A stretch of 17,691 bases of DNA from an uncultured Bacteroidia bacterium (GCA_902767465.1 CACXHM010000051.1:1-17691); one strand, 5' to 3'. Counted from the stretch's first letter, positions 8,146 to 17,305 are shown. Made by a program: numbers and translations. Notes: a model not told the origin generated them from the letters alone.

Positions 8146-10160
8146 TTTAGTGTCCATTTGCAGCTGTCGCTGATTGCTTTCTTGCCTTTTCCGGCGACAA
8201 CCTTGATTTCATTATCTCCTTTACGGAGGGTGACTCCCGCCCAAATGAACCGGCTCATGCCGTCGTTGACGCGTTCGCCGATCTTGACGCCGTTCACATA
8301 CAGCGTTGCTTTACGCTGGTTGCTGTAAACACGTACGCAGGTTTCTGCTTCGGTCCGTTCGGTCCATCTGCGTGAGCAGATATAGACCATGGGTTCGGGG
8401 TTCCATTCGGCTTTGTAGAAGTAGAAAGCATCCTTGCACACGCTCCTGTCGTAGGTGACCAGACCCTTGTCGTTCATTCCGAAAAGATCCCCTTCGCGCC
8501 TCACGTTCGAACGGAAATCGGCGAAATTCCATACAAAGGTCCCCCACATCCATGGCCTGGCCTTTATTATGGCCCAGTTGTCTTCGTGGGCGATAGACTG
8601 CCGTTCTTCGGGATGGAAGGTGCCTTTCGAAGCCTTCATCCGGTCTATCGGCCACTGATGATGGTTTATGGATGCTCCGGCTCCATATTCCGAAATGCCC
8701 ACCGGATAGGGAGAAGAGTTGGCGTGAAGATCGTCAAAGAACTTTTCCGCCTGTGTCATATCCCTTTCATACCACCCGAAGTACTTGTTCCAGGCAACCA
8801 GGTCGGCTATCCCAAGGTAATGGCTCTCATCTTCGCAGGTGGCAAAGCAGGTGAGGCGGCTGGGATCAAGCTCCTTATACATTTTCCCAAGTTCGCGGGC
8901 AAACGGTTCCGGGTTGCCGTAGTCGGTGAATCTTTTTCCGTCGGTGTAGATTATTTCGTTGAATATGCCCCAGAAGCAGATGGAGGGATGGTTGAATTTT
9001 TGCCATACGAGTTCTTTCAGGTTCTCGCTTGCGTTGTGCCTGAACTCCGGAGAATCCACAAAACCTGTGAACTGGAAACCTCCCGGACCGCACCAGGGAA
9101 TTTCAGTCCAGACGAGCAGCCCTTCTTTGTCGGCAAAATCATAAACCCTTTCTGCGTGAGGATAATGGGCGAGACGTATGCCTGTTGCACCGATTTCGCG
9201 AAGGAGGCGGAAGTCGGTTTCGTAGTTTTCCGGAAGAAGGGCGCTTCCCCGGCCTGCAAAGTCTTCGTGGCGGCATACACCGCGCACCTGATATGGCCTG
9301 CCGTTGAGGATGATGCCCCTGTCGGCATCTGCCGCAAGGCTGCGCCATCCCGTCTGCACGCTCACGGCGTCAACTGCCTTTCCGTTCCGGCAGAGCTCCG
9401 CGGTAACGGTGTACAGGGCAGCCTTGCCGAGCCCGTCCCACAGGGCGGGCCTGTCGAGCGTGAAACTTTCCACGCTCGACGCAGATGCCTTGCACTCCCT
9501 TTCCGCCACCTGTTTTCCGTCCGGATCAAGGATGGTGAGTTTGAGGGCAAGTCCCTCGGGATCCTTGCTGTTTACAAGGGTCTTCACGTCGAAGGAGACT
9601 TTCTCCGCGCTGACTTCCTTCTGGACGACAAACACTCCCGGAGAAGCATAGAACAGCGGGTCGATGCAATCGTCGGCAGTCTTTATAAGATGCACCGGAC
9701 GGTGCAGGCCTCCGCAGACATTGAAATCTCCTATGAGCGGGATAACGTCCGGCCTCCAGGCGTTGCTGACCCATACTTCAATGAGGTTGTCGCCGTCCTT
9801 GAGCCATGGGGTTATTTCGAAGCAAAAAGCCGTGTAGCCTCCTTTGTGTTCTCCCACATAATGGTAGTTCACAAATACCTGGCAAACGGAATTCGCCCCC
9901 TCGAAATACAGGAAACGTCTTCCGGGGCCGCTGACTGGAAGATTTCGGCGGTAAACCATCGTCTCCCTGTTATACTCAAACGTTCCTTCAATGTACTCCG
10001 CGTTCCATGTATGAGGCAGGGTCACCGGCGTATATTGCTGGTATTTCTGGTTCTGCGAAATCGGCTTGATGCTCCAGCCGTCGGAGAGTGTCTGCACTTC
10101 CCTTGCCCCGGACGCCAACGCGGCCAGGAGCAGGAGTGCACATGTAAGTATCTTTTTCAT
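8142..10160 (-). CDS. GH2 glycosidase (beta-galactosidase/glucuronidase type)
   Basis: This is a 672-residue glycoside hydrolase family 2 enzyme. The signal peptide MKKILTCALLLLAALASGA lacks a lipobox, so it is probably periplasmic, unlike the other two enzymes here. The N-terminal jelly-roll sugar-binding domain spans about 25-165 (TLPHTWNA, FEGANSVCQVFVN), an Ig-like domain about 175-275, and the TIM barrel about 280-580. The barrel opens with ILNGRPYQVRGVCRHED and IRLAHYPH. FWGIFNEI gives acid/base Glu 402 and VGISEYGAG gives nucleophile Glu 491, the retaining GH2 pair. After about 585, WNPEPMVYICSRRW and VRVYSNQRKATLYVNG resemble a DUF4982-like Ig domain, cut short compared with longer Bacteroidales GH2 enzymes. 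The start overlaps the upstream stop as ATGA. Specificity (galactoside, glucuronide or other) cannot be read from the sequence; exo-action on imported oligosaccharides is inferred. Confidence 0.9.
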   Translation of the reverse strand: MKKILTCALLLLAALASGAREVQTLSDGWSIKPISQNQKYQQYTPVTLPHTWNAEYIEGTFEYNRETMVYRRNLPVSGPGRRFLYFEGANSVCQVFVNYHYVGEHKGGYTAFCFEITPWLKDGDNLIEVWVSNAWRPDVIPLIGDFNVCGGLHRPVHLIKTADDCIDPLFYASPGVFVVQKEVSAEKVSFDVKTLVNSKDPEGLALKLTILDPDGKQVAERECKASASSVESFTLDRPALWDGLGKAALYTVTAELCRNGKAVDAVSVQTGWRSLAADADRGIILNGRPYQVRGVCRHEDFAGRGSALLPENYETDFRLLREIGATGIRLAHYPHAERVYDFADKEGLLVWTEIPWCGPGGFQFTGFVDSPEFRHNASENLKELVWQKFNHPSICFWGIFNEIIYTDGKRFTDYGNPEPFARELGKMYKELDPSRLTCFATCEDESHYLGIADLVAWNKYFGWYERDMTQAEKFFDDLHANSSPYPVGISEYGAGASINHHQWPIDRMKASKGTFHPEERQSIAHEDNWAIIKARPWMWGTFVWNFADFRSNVRREGDLFGMNDKGLVTYDRSVCKDAFYFYKAEWNPEPMVYICSRRWTERTEAETCVRVYSNQRKATLYVNGVKIGERVNDGMSRFIWAGVTLRKGDNEIKVVAGKGKKAISDSCKWTLK

Positions 10161-12232
10161 CTGTTGTCGTCGTCTTTCATGCAGCGTACGGGTGCCATGT
10201 TGGCGGATGTGAATGTCGCAACCGAGGGCACGTTCGCTGGATTATTGTGGTAGTAGCGGAATGCGTATGCCGTAGGGGAGTTCTCCGCCGGCATGCAGTT
10301 GGCCCAGAAATAGGAAGGGTATCCGGCACCGGATGTTCCGGCGATTCCTCCTCCGGTGAATCTGGCCGATGAGGTGGCAAGCGGTTTTGCCGTTTCAAAG
10401 TATCCCAGATAGAGGAAATTGGTGGATCCTAACTTGATGCCGAGGTGCCCGGCCGTCATATCATATACGGGCTCTTCTCCTGCAGCATCCACAACGGCCT
10501 TCATTGCATCGTAGTCGGGGACTCTCCAACCTTTTGGGCAAGGGTCGTAAATCGACTTTTTGCCTGTTCCGGGCTGATCTGCCGGGATGCATCCCCACAG
10601 TGCCGACAGGTCTTCTTCGGCCCATTTGGGCATCTGCTCGGATCCTACATGCAGAATTGCTCCGGCAGGGTGCGCAACTGCTTCTGAAACAGTCTTGTAG
10701 GGGCCGTTCATTCCAAGCACGTTACCGACTCCCGAAACCGCCTCCTGTCCTTCGGCGCTGTGGCTCCAGTCAACGCTCAGGAAGGAATTCCACATAACCG
10801 GGAGGAAACGTCCCCACTGGTAGTAATTTGCAGTCCTGGACATGTGACCCGCTGTCGTTCCCTTCAGATAAGCATCGTAGTTGCTGGTGTGAATACCTAT
10901 TTCGAGAGGAGCAAATTCATATCCTCCGATCTTCACCGGATCGAGAGTGGTGCCGTCGGCGGAAATGTTCCAGAAACTCCATCCCCAAAGGATCTTGTCT
11001 CCCTTCTTCATAAGAAGGATAGGTGCTCCTGCGGTGGATCCGTTGTTCTTTACCGTAACCTTGTAGTTGGCCGCATCCACTGTGAATGAGAACTGGTTGG
11101 ACACGAACTTGCCGTCGTTGCGCGGCACCCATATGTTTCCTGCCGCCTTTGCCCACTCGAATGTGACCCCTTCGGGGGCTTCACCGTTGGTGTAATTGCC
11201 CCTCAGGCGGTAGTCGATCGTCACCTCGTCGGGGATGTCGGGATTGGGTGTGAGAGTGCCGCCTGCATAAACTGCGCTCTTGCTCTGGATAAGGTAGGTG
11301 TTGGCGTCGCCGTATGCGTATCCGGGGCCCGGGAGTTCACGGCCTTCGAACGGACAGAACCATGGTCCGACCTTGTTGTCGGAAGTTTTGAGGTCTTCCA
11401 CATTAAATGTGCTGATTCCTCCCTTTTCGCAAACCATTCCCGGCATGTTGACGGGAAGCGACACCGAAGCGGTGCCCTTGTTGAGGGTGATTGTGAGGGA
11501 AAGGTTTACCGTAGAGTAGTCTCCGGGCGCTACATAGAACCAGAAACTCTGGGATTCTCCTTTTCGCAGTGTGTCGGGTTTTGATATGTTGGTGGTGACT
11601 GTGCTGAAGCCCGCACTGCGGTACATGACGAGGGAGTCAATGCTGAAATCGTATTTGCCGGCGAGTCCCACTCCCTTGCTGTCATCAGACAATGCCACGC
11701 GGCTGATGGTGTATCCTTCGTATTCGTTGGATGCTATGCTCACTTTGATGAGCGAGGTGAGCGGCTCCAGGGTGAATTCAAGTCCGTCCGCAAGGTTAGC
11801 TTTTGAAAGTGCAATCGATGGCGGAAGCGGAGGTTCCCCCGGTCTTTTCATAGTCTGTATATTGGGGATCCTGAAGTCGTACATCCTCCTCTGCGAGGGA
11901 GAATAGAAGGTCTCTTTCGAATAGGGTGCATACACCAGGTATTCTTTCTTTTCTGCAGAAGGGGAAATTCCCGACACATTGAATTCTGCGGCGGATTCTC
12001 CCGCATAGGGGGATGAACGCTGCCATCCTTCGATGCGGCATTCTGCATTTCCTATTCTGTTGTCATCGGCACTGTACAGGCCAAGGTCCGCGGCCCCCGA
12101 CCACACGAAGTCATCCAGGTGCATGGTCCCCTTCAGCGTATAGGTCTTGCCCATTTTCGATCCGGCCTCTTGCGTGCTGTTACAGGAGGTCAGAAGCGCA
12201 GCGAATAATAATAGAACGTATATTTTTCTCAT
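10157..12232 (-). CDS. Fimbrillin-like/FISUMP surface lipoprotein A
   Basis: This is a 691-residue predicted surface lipoprotein with signal MRKIYVLLLFAALLTSC (lipidated Cys 17). Residues about 30-285 are a diverged fimbrillin-like domain: the WxEGD core of paralogues B and C reads DFVWSGAADLGLYSADD here. Residues about 305-430 match the shared middle region (YAYGDANTYLIQSKS, ILWGWSFWNISADGT). Residues about 440-691 are a FISUMP domain with YDPCPKGWRVPDYDAM at 562-577, closer to the general FISUMP consensus than B or C, and the end APVRCMKDDDNR. It follows susD by 18 bp and overlaps the GH2 start as ATGA. That position, directly after susCD, is where SusE/SusF-type surface glycan-binding proteins usually lie, so a glycan-binding role is the best guess. 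A structural or pilus-like role cannot be excluded, since fimbrillin domains also build type V pili. Confidence 0.85.
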   Translation of the reverse strand: MRKIYVLLLFAALLTSCNSTQEAGSKMGKTYTLKGTMHLDDFVWSGAADLGLYSADDNRIGNAECRIEGWQRSSPYAGESAAEFNVSGISPSAEKKEYLVYAPYSKETFYSPSQRRMYDFRIPNIQTMKRPGEPPLPPSIALSKANLADGLEFTLEPLTSLIKVSIASNEYEGYTISRVALSDDSKGVGLAGKYDFSIDSLVMYRSAGFSTVTTNISKPDTLRKGESQSFWFYVAPGDYSTVNLSLTITLNKGTASVSLPVNMPGMVCEKGGISTFNVEDLKTSDNKVGPWFCPFEGRELPGPGYAYGDANTYLIQSKSAVYAGGTLTPNPDIPDEVTIDYRLRGNYTNGEAPEGVTFEWAKAAGNIWVPRNDGKFVSNQFSFTVDAANYKVTVKNNGSTAGAPILLMKKGDKILWGWSFWNISADGTTLDPVKIGGYEFAPLEIGIHTSNYDAYLKGTTAGHMSRTANYYQWGRFLPVMWNSFLSVDWSHSAEGQEAVSGVGNVLGMNGPYKTVSEAVAHPAGAILHVGSEQMPKWAEEDLSALWGCIPADQPGTGKKSIYDPCPKGWRVPDYDAMKAVVDAAGEEPVYDMTAGHLGIKLGSTNFLYLGYFETAKPLATSSARFTGGGIAGTSGAGYPSYFWANCMPAENSPTAYAFRYYHNNPANVPSVATFTSANMAPVRCMKDDDNR

Positions 12233-12250
12233 AATTGTGACTGTTGAGGT

Positions 12251-14032
12251 TTACCAGCCTGCATTCTGTACAAGGTTCTTGTTGACGCCTCTCTGCTCTT
12301 CGGAGATTGGCAGCCAGATCTTGTAGTTGAACCAGTTCTGTTTGAGAGTCTTGTAGAGGCCTGCGATGACATCGTTCACCGCATAATACTTTTCGTCCAG
12401 AGGAGCTCCCCGATAAACGTTTTTAAAGCTCGCCGGATCGATGTTTTCGATAGCCGCGTCGATGCGGTTGAAACGGATGAGATCCCACTTCCTCGAACAC
12501 TCCATAAAGAGTTCCCGTGCCCTGCTTTCGAGCAGCTCCTCCAGGAAATCGTCGTTGTGGTATTCTGCCTTGAGGGCAAGGTAGTTTGCTTCGTCGGAGG
12601 CTGCTCTTTCAAGAACTTTGTCCATCCAGCCGCGTGCTTCATCTTCCCGGGCATTGTCGGAGAACCAGATGGCTTCCGCATACATAAGGTAAACATCCGC
12701 AAGACGCATCAGTGGATAGCCGAGGGCGTGCTGTTTGAAAGTATGCACCACTTCCGTCGCCTTTGCGAGACGGAATTTCCCGGTGCAGCACTTGTATGAC
12801 GATGCCGGACTGTATGACTGCGTGGGGCTCGTGTAGTATGGATAAGGCAGGTTGCTGGCCTTGATCGTGTCTTGATACGTGGGCTGTGCGTAGGTGTGTC
12901 CGTCGAGAGTAAACTCGCGGTAGCCGTCGCTGTAGCGCCCGGTTATGTTCCAGTCTCGGCGCGGGTCGTCGGTGCTGTACATATAGAATATCTTTTGTGT
13001 AGGCACGTGGCGTCCTCCGAATGAGCCCGGGATGTCGGATGTGGTGGCCATGGCCGGGGTCGGAAGATAATAGCTCGCAGGCCAGTATCCTTCTACGCCA
13101 TTGGTTGCCTGCTCGGCAATGAACAGGCACTCTTTTGTCTGGGCGGGCTTGCTGAGTTCCAGGAAGTTCAGCCTGAAGTCGCCGTTCAGTTCGTAGGGAG
13201 ACTCTTCGACAACATAGCGGAGGTTGTCGAGGGCCTTTTGGGTCATCGCGTCCGCATCTACCCAGTCGAAACTGTTAAGAGGCTGTTCTTCTACAAAGTC
13301 TTCGCCGGTGCCGTAGCGCTTGCATGCCGCGAGATAATTGCAGATTCTTCCGATGTAAGCACTTACCACGTAGCGGTTTATCGACATATTGCTGATGATG
13401 CCGCCTTCTTCGGGAATGTTGTTGTAGGCATAGTCGAGATCTTTGAAGATGAATTCGTAAACGTCTTTCAGGCTTGATCTCGGTTCCTGTCCTGCGGTTA
13501 TGGACTTTTCAATGATGGGTACTCCACCGAAGTTCCATGCCAGATGATAGTAGAAAAAGGCGCGCAGGAATCTCGCTTCCGCCTTATAGACGGTCTTTTC
13601 ATCTTCGCTGAGTCCGTTCACGCCGTCAACGTAATCCAGGACAGTGTTGCAGCGGTTTATACCTGTAAAGAACACTTTCCAGAAATTGCGGATTGCGGCC
13701 GAACTTTCATCGTGGATGCAGTCTTCGAGTTCGATGCCTTCGCCCTGTGCGGTCGCATTTGAGATGATGTCGTCGGACGGGGCGTTCATAATGTAGTACA
13801 ATCCCTGGCTGTATGAACCTGCCTGGCAGAAGCTGAGGCCGGGAATCTTATGCGTAGTTATGGTTTCATAGCAGCTGGTAAGCGCCATCTTCATCTGGCT
13901 CGGATTCTCGTAGAATTTTTCCGGTGATGTGCTGGAGTAGGGAGCCCTGGTAATGAATGCGGCTTTGTCGCAGGCACAGAACACCAGCAGGGCTGCAATC
14001 GCTGAAACTGTTATATTATAGAATGTTTTCAT
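12251..14032 (-). CDS. susD: SusD/RagB-family nutrient-binding lipoprotein
   Basis: This is a 593-residue SusD-like protein, the surface lid and glycan-binding partner of the SusC-like channel encoded just upstream. The signal MKTFYNITVSAIAALLVFCAC has its probable lipidated Cys at 21. The N-terminal SusD-like region includes NPSQMKMALTSCYETI. The TPR-type helices include AEARFLRAFFYYHLAWNFGG (about 151-170) and the C-terminal RagB part includes LMRLADVYLMYAEAIW and RELFMECSRKWDLIRFNRI. The protein ends PISEEQRGVNKNLVQNAGW, typical of the family. The start at 14032 gives a standard lipoprotein n-region with GGA upstream. An in-frame ATG at 14050, directly abutting the SusC stop (TAAATG), would add six residues and is also possible. 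The symbol denotes family, not starch specificity. Confidence 0.93.
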   Translation of the reverse strand: MKTFYNITVSAIAALLVFCACDKAAFITRAPYSSTSPEKFYENPSQMKMALTSCYETITTHKIPGLSFCQAGSYSQGLYYIMNAPSDDIISNATAQGEGIELEDCIHDESSAAIRNFWKVFFTGINRCNTVLDYVDGVNGLSEDEKTVYKAEARFLRAFFYYHLAWNFGGVPIIEKSITAGQEPRSSLKDVYEFIFKDLDYAYNNIPEEGGIISNMSINRYVVSAYIGRICNYLAACKRYGTGEDFVEEQPLNSFDWVDADAMTQKALDNLRYVVEESPYELNGDFRLNFLELSKPAQTKECLFIAEQATNGVEGYWPASYYLPTPAMATTSDIPGSFGGRHVPTQKIFYMYSTDDPRRDWNITGRYSDGYREFTLDGHTYAQPTYQDTIKASNLPYPYYTSPTQSYSPASSYKCCTGKFRLAKATEVVHTFKQHALGYPLMRLADVYLMYAEAIWFSDNAREDEARGWMDKVLERAASDEANYLALKAEYHNDDFLEELLESRARELFMECSRKWDLIRFNRIDAAIENIDPASFKNVYRGAPLDEKYYAVNDVIAGLYKTLKQNWFNYKIWLPISEEQRGVNKNLVQNAGW

Positions 14033-14050
14033 CGTAGTTCCGCTTTTCAT

Positions 14051-17000
14051 TTAAAAACCAAGATTGATGCTGAAACTGTAAGTGCGGGCTTTGGGGTATG
14101 ACATACGGTCAAAGCCGGTAAAGAGGGCGTTGGCGGAACTCACGTCAGGGTCGTTGCCGCTGTAGGAGGTGAAGCACCATGCGTTGTCGACGTGGAGTCC
14201 AAGTTTGGCGCTGCGGAGCCTTAGCTTGCTCACGATATTGCGAGGAAGATTGTAGTTGAGGGAAATGGTCTTGATCCTGATATATGACCCGTCTTCAACA
14301 TAGTAGCTGGAGCAGAAAGCGTTGGTTCGGTTACGCAGGGCCGCATAGGTTTTGGATCCGTTTTCCGGAGTCCAGTGCCCGTACCAGGCGGCTTTTGTAA
14401 TATTGTTGCTTTGAGTTCCGCCAACGGCTCCCGACTCGCTTCTGAGTTTGAATTCGTTCAGAATATCGCGTCCGTAAACACCTTCAAGGAAGATGTTGAG
14501 TGAGAAATCCCCGTATGTGAACGTGTTGCCGAAACCCGCCGCGAATTTTGGGTTGGAATCCGAAATCTTTTTGCGGTCAGCCGTAGTGATTACTCCGTCA
14601 TCGTCGAGGTCTTTGTATTTGCGGTCGCCCGGTTGTGGCGTGGTTCCGGAAACGGTAGGAATGCCTTCTTTGAGAGTATAGTTGAAGTAGTCGATGTTTT
14701 TGGAGGTGACGGCATCCGAAGGGAATGTCCTGCCGTCTTTGCTGATAACGAAGTCGTCGAGCTGGTAGTTGCCGTCCCAAACGTATCCCCAGCCGATTCC
14801 TATGGGTTCTCCCACAACTATGCGTGAGACATCGGTAAGCTGGCCGGAACTGATGCTGACATTGGTGTATTCTATGCCGCCGATATCAAGAACCTTGTTC
14901 CTTGAGAGGTCGAAAGTGAACGAACTCGACCACGAGAATGTCCTGGTATCGATATTGTGCGTGTTGAGTGCTATTTCTATACCCTTGTTCTCTACGCGGC
15001 CGAGATTCTGCCACTGGGTGGTGAATCCCGACTGGGCGGGCAGGGTGGCGAGGTATAGCATGTCGCGCGTATCCTTATAATATACGTCTGCCGTCAGGTT
15101 GATTTTTTCCTTGAAAAGTGAAAGGTCGATACCGGCATCGTACTGATAGGTGGTTTCCCATTTCAGTTTCGGGTTGGAAGAATTGGTCCAGGCCATACCC
15201 ATCACTTCGGTTCCGAGGGCCGCGTAGTAGTTCGTACCCATCGTGGCAAGTGAAGCGTAGTTTCCCACTCGGTCGTTACCGGAAGCCCCGGCGCTCAAAC
15301 GCAGTTTGAACTCATCGATGTTTTCGAAGTTCCGTTTGACCCAAGGCTCCTCACCGATGCGCCAGGCGGCGGAAACCGAGGGGAAGTATCCCACCCTGTT
15401 TCCTTGCTGGAATTTTGAAGATCCGTCCGCACGGAATGTTGCAGTGAGATAATAGCGGCGTTTGAAGCTGTAGTTTGCACGTGAAATGAACGAGATCTTG
15501 GCATTCTCCTCTACGCTTTTCACCGGGGCTGTAATGACCGATGCCTTGCTGAGATCATAGGCCCCGGTGCTTTCATCCTGAAAATTATATACGTTCAGGT
15601 TGAGTTTGCTCAGGTTGTAATAGGTAATCTCCCCGCCGGCCATGGCGTCGAAGCGGTGCTTTTTCTGCCAGGTGTGTGCGTAGTTGAGGCGGCCGGACAC
15701 ATTGTAGTTGTAGGTTGAAACGTTGTTGTCATTGGCTACGCCGTTTTTCGCGTGTCCCCATTTGCTATTGGTCGAGTAGAATTCGAGGAGTTCAGAATTG
15801 GATGTGCCTCCCGAGGCCGTGAAGTTGGCTCTGAGATCTTTGTTTATCTGATAATTCAGGTAGGCGTTGCCCGTGAGTCGGTCATATACCGTTTTGCGGA
15901 ATGTCTTGTCCGAAATCAGGGAGCGAAGGCCGAACACACCCTCGAACTCATCTGCTTCTCCGGAATACCATAGGGCGATAGGACGCTCCAGGTAAATAAA
16001 CTGCACGATACCGCTGTTGCCGAGCGACCCGCCCCCGGAGGATACTGCGCCGTGGGAAAGCGTGCGTCCGAAGTTTACGACGAGTCCGGTTTTGACCTTC
16101 TTGTTTATCTCATGGTCGATCTTGACGTGACCCGTGTAGCGGTGATGGTCGTTGTTTCGGATGAGGCCGTCTTTGCTGAGGTAGCCGAAACTGGTGTTGA
16201 TCTGAGTTTTGCCGCCGGCTTTTGAACTTACCGAGAGGTTGTAGGACTGAGTAAGAGCCTTGCGGTACATTTCTTTCTGCCAGTCATATCCCTGAAATTT
16301 GGAAGCATCTTTCGGGGTGTCTTTCCGTCCGTCCCCGTCAAGGTCGTCCGCAAAAGAGTCGTAACCATAGTCGCCTCGGGCAAAGCGGTAGTTGACATAG
16401 TCTTGCGGACTCATCATTTCTATGTATCTGGGATTTTCCGAAAGGCTGAGGGTTGATTCAAAGTTTACGACAGTCTTGTCGTAGCCGCCCTCACCGCTCT
16501 TGGTAGTGATGATGACTACGCCGTTAGCGCCGCGGGCACCGTAAATTGCTGTTGCAGAAGCATCTTTAAGTACCTCGATGCTTTCGATGTCGGACGGGTT
16601 GATAAAAGACAGCGGGTCATAGGTGCCATACCCGGTCGAGGAGGATGATGCAACTTCTCCACTGGACACATCCATCTGCATGCCGTCGATCACGAAAAGG
16701 GGAGTCGTCCCGGCATTGATGGAGTTGTTGCCGCGGATTTTTATGTTGAATCCCGATCCGGGCTCTCCGGACTGCGAAGTGATGGAGAATCCGGCCACTT
16801 TTCCCTGCAGTGCACCGAGGGCGTCCGTGGAACCGGATTTAAGGATCTCTTCGGCTTTGATTGAAGAAACAGCTCCCGTAAGATCCTTTCTCGACACCGT
16901 TCCATATCCGATTACGACGGCATCTTCAATGAGCTGGGTGTCGGTAGACAGTACAATGTTGAGCGGGCGGTTGCTGTCAAGGGTGATCTTTTGCTCCTGA

Positions 17001-17245
17001 TAGCCGATGCAACTCACTGTGAGGGTGCGCCCCTTTATGAACATTATGGAGAAGGCTCCTTTTGCGTCCGTCAAGGCGGAGGTTGAAGTGCCTTCATAAA
17101 ACACTGCAGCTCCGATGACTGCTTCTCCGTTGTCGTCAAATACCGTCCCTTTGATTTGCTCCTGGGCCCGGGCTGCAAGCCCGAAGCCGCAAATCGCAGA
17201 GGCAATCAGCGATGACAATAATGCTTTTTTCAGGATGGAGGTCAT
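14051..17245 (-). CDS. susC: SusC/RagA-family TonB-dependent outer-membrane transporter
   Basis: This 1064-residue outer-membrane transporter imports oligosaccharides using TonB energy and pairs with the SusD-like protein. A signal peptide ends about ARA (25-27). Residues about 30-100 form a carboxypeptidase-regulatory-like beta domain (IKGTVFDDNGEAVIGAAVFY). A TonB-box-like stretch (EDAVVIGYGT) follows at 107, then the plug (about 115-250) with the family signature SIEVLKDASATAIYGARGAN. The rest is the 22-strand barrel, ending in an aromatic residue (SINLGF), as expected for barrel assembly. Calcium-site-like acidic stretches occur in surface loops (DLDGDGRKDT, DLDDDGVITTADRKK). It is the first gene of the operon. 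The N-terminus lacks the extra STN domain found in transporters controlled by anti-sigma factors, which fits control by the divergent HTCS. The symbol denotes family only. Confidence 0.95.
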   Translation of the reverse strand: MTSILKKALLSSLIASAICGFGLAARAQEQIKGTVFDDNGEAVIGAAVFYEGTSTSALTDAKGAFSIMFIKGRTLTVSCIGYQEQKITLDSNRPLNIVLSTDTQLIEDAVVIGYGTVSRKDLTGAVSSIKAEEILKSGSTDALGALQGKVAGFSITSQSGEPGSGFNIKIRGNNSINAGTTPLFVIDGMQMDVSSGEVASSSSTGYGTYDPLSFINPSDIESIEVLKDASATAIYGARGANGVVIITTKSGEGGYDKTVVNFESTLSLSENPRYIEMMSPQDYVNYRFARGDYGYDSFADDLDGDGRKDTPKDASKFQGYDWQKEMYRKALTQSYNLSVSSKAGGKTQINTSFGYLSKDGLIRNNDHHRYTGHVKIDHEINKKVKTGLVVNFGRTLSHGAVSSGGGSLGNSGIVQFIYLERPIALWYSGEADEFEGVFGLRSLISDKTFRKTVYDRLTGNAYLNYQINKDLRANFTASGGTSNSELLEFYSTNSKWGHAKNGVANDNNVSTYNYNVSGRLNYAHTWQKKHRFDAMAGGEITYYNLSKLNLNVYNFQDESTGAYDLSKASVITAPVKSVEENAKISFISRANYSFKRRYYLTATFRADGSSKFQQGNRVGYFPSVSAAWRIGEEPWVKRNFENIDEFKLRLSAGASGNDRVGNYASLATMGTNYYAALGTEVMGMAWTNSSNPKLKWETTYQYDAGIDLSLFKEKINLTADVYYKDTRDMLYLATLPAQSGFTTQWQNLGRVENKGIEIALNTHNIDTRTFSWSSSFTFDLSRNKVLDIGGIEYTNVSISSGQLTDVSRIVVGEPIGIGWGYVWDGNYQLDDFVISKDGRTFPSDAVTSKNIDYFNYTLKEGIPTVSGTTPQPGDRKYKDLDDDGVITTADRKKISDSNPKFAAGFGNTFTYGDFSLNIFLEGVYGRDILNEFKLRSESGAVGGTQSNNITKAAWYGHWTPENGSKTYAALRNRTNAFCSSYYVEDGSYIRIKTISLNYNLPRNIVSKLRLRSAKLGLHVDNAWCFTSYSGNDPDVSSANALFTGFDRMSYPKARTYSFSINLGF

Positions 17246-17276
17246 GTTATTATAATGTGTGCTGGTTATTCTTTTA

Positions 17277-17284
17277 CAAAAGTA
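17277..17284 (-). promoter_or_regulatory. -7 element of the susC operon promoter
   Basis: The minus strand reads TACTTTTG, a full match to the Bacteroidota -7 consensus TAnnTTTG, 31 nt before the susC ATG. Transcription would begin near 17270, giving a leader of about 25 nt. No TTTG lies at the usual -33 spacing; instead the direct repeat at 17306-17343 covers that region, which suggests activator dependence. Around it sit a small inverted repeat CTTTTacAAAAG (17271-17282) and a direct repeat AAGTAC (17280-17285 and 17287-17292). Confidence 0.5.
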
Positions 17285-17305
17285 CCAAGTACAAATTAAA
17301 TAGTG

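Noticed and set aside
8586..10253. 555-codon plus-strand open frame opposite the GH2 gene
   Set aside because: It lies wholly antisense to a GH2 gene with clear family motifs, has no recognisable domain, and antisense frames are often open in GC-rich Bacteroidota genes.
288..12232. Type V pilus (fimbriae) operon
   Set aside because: Fimbrillin-like domains are present, but they sit in lipoproteins with FISUMP or enzyme domains inside a susCD operon, and no pilus anchor, tip series or assembly gene was recognised.
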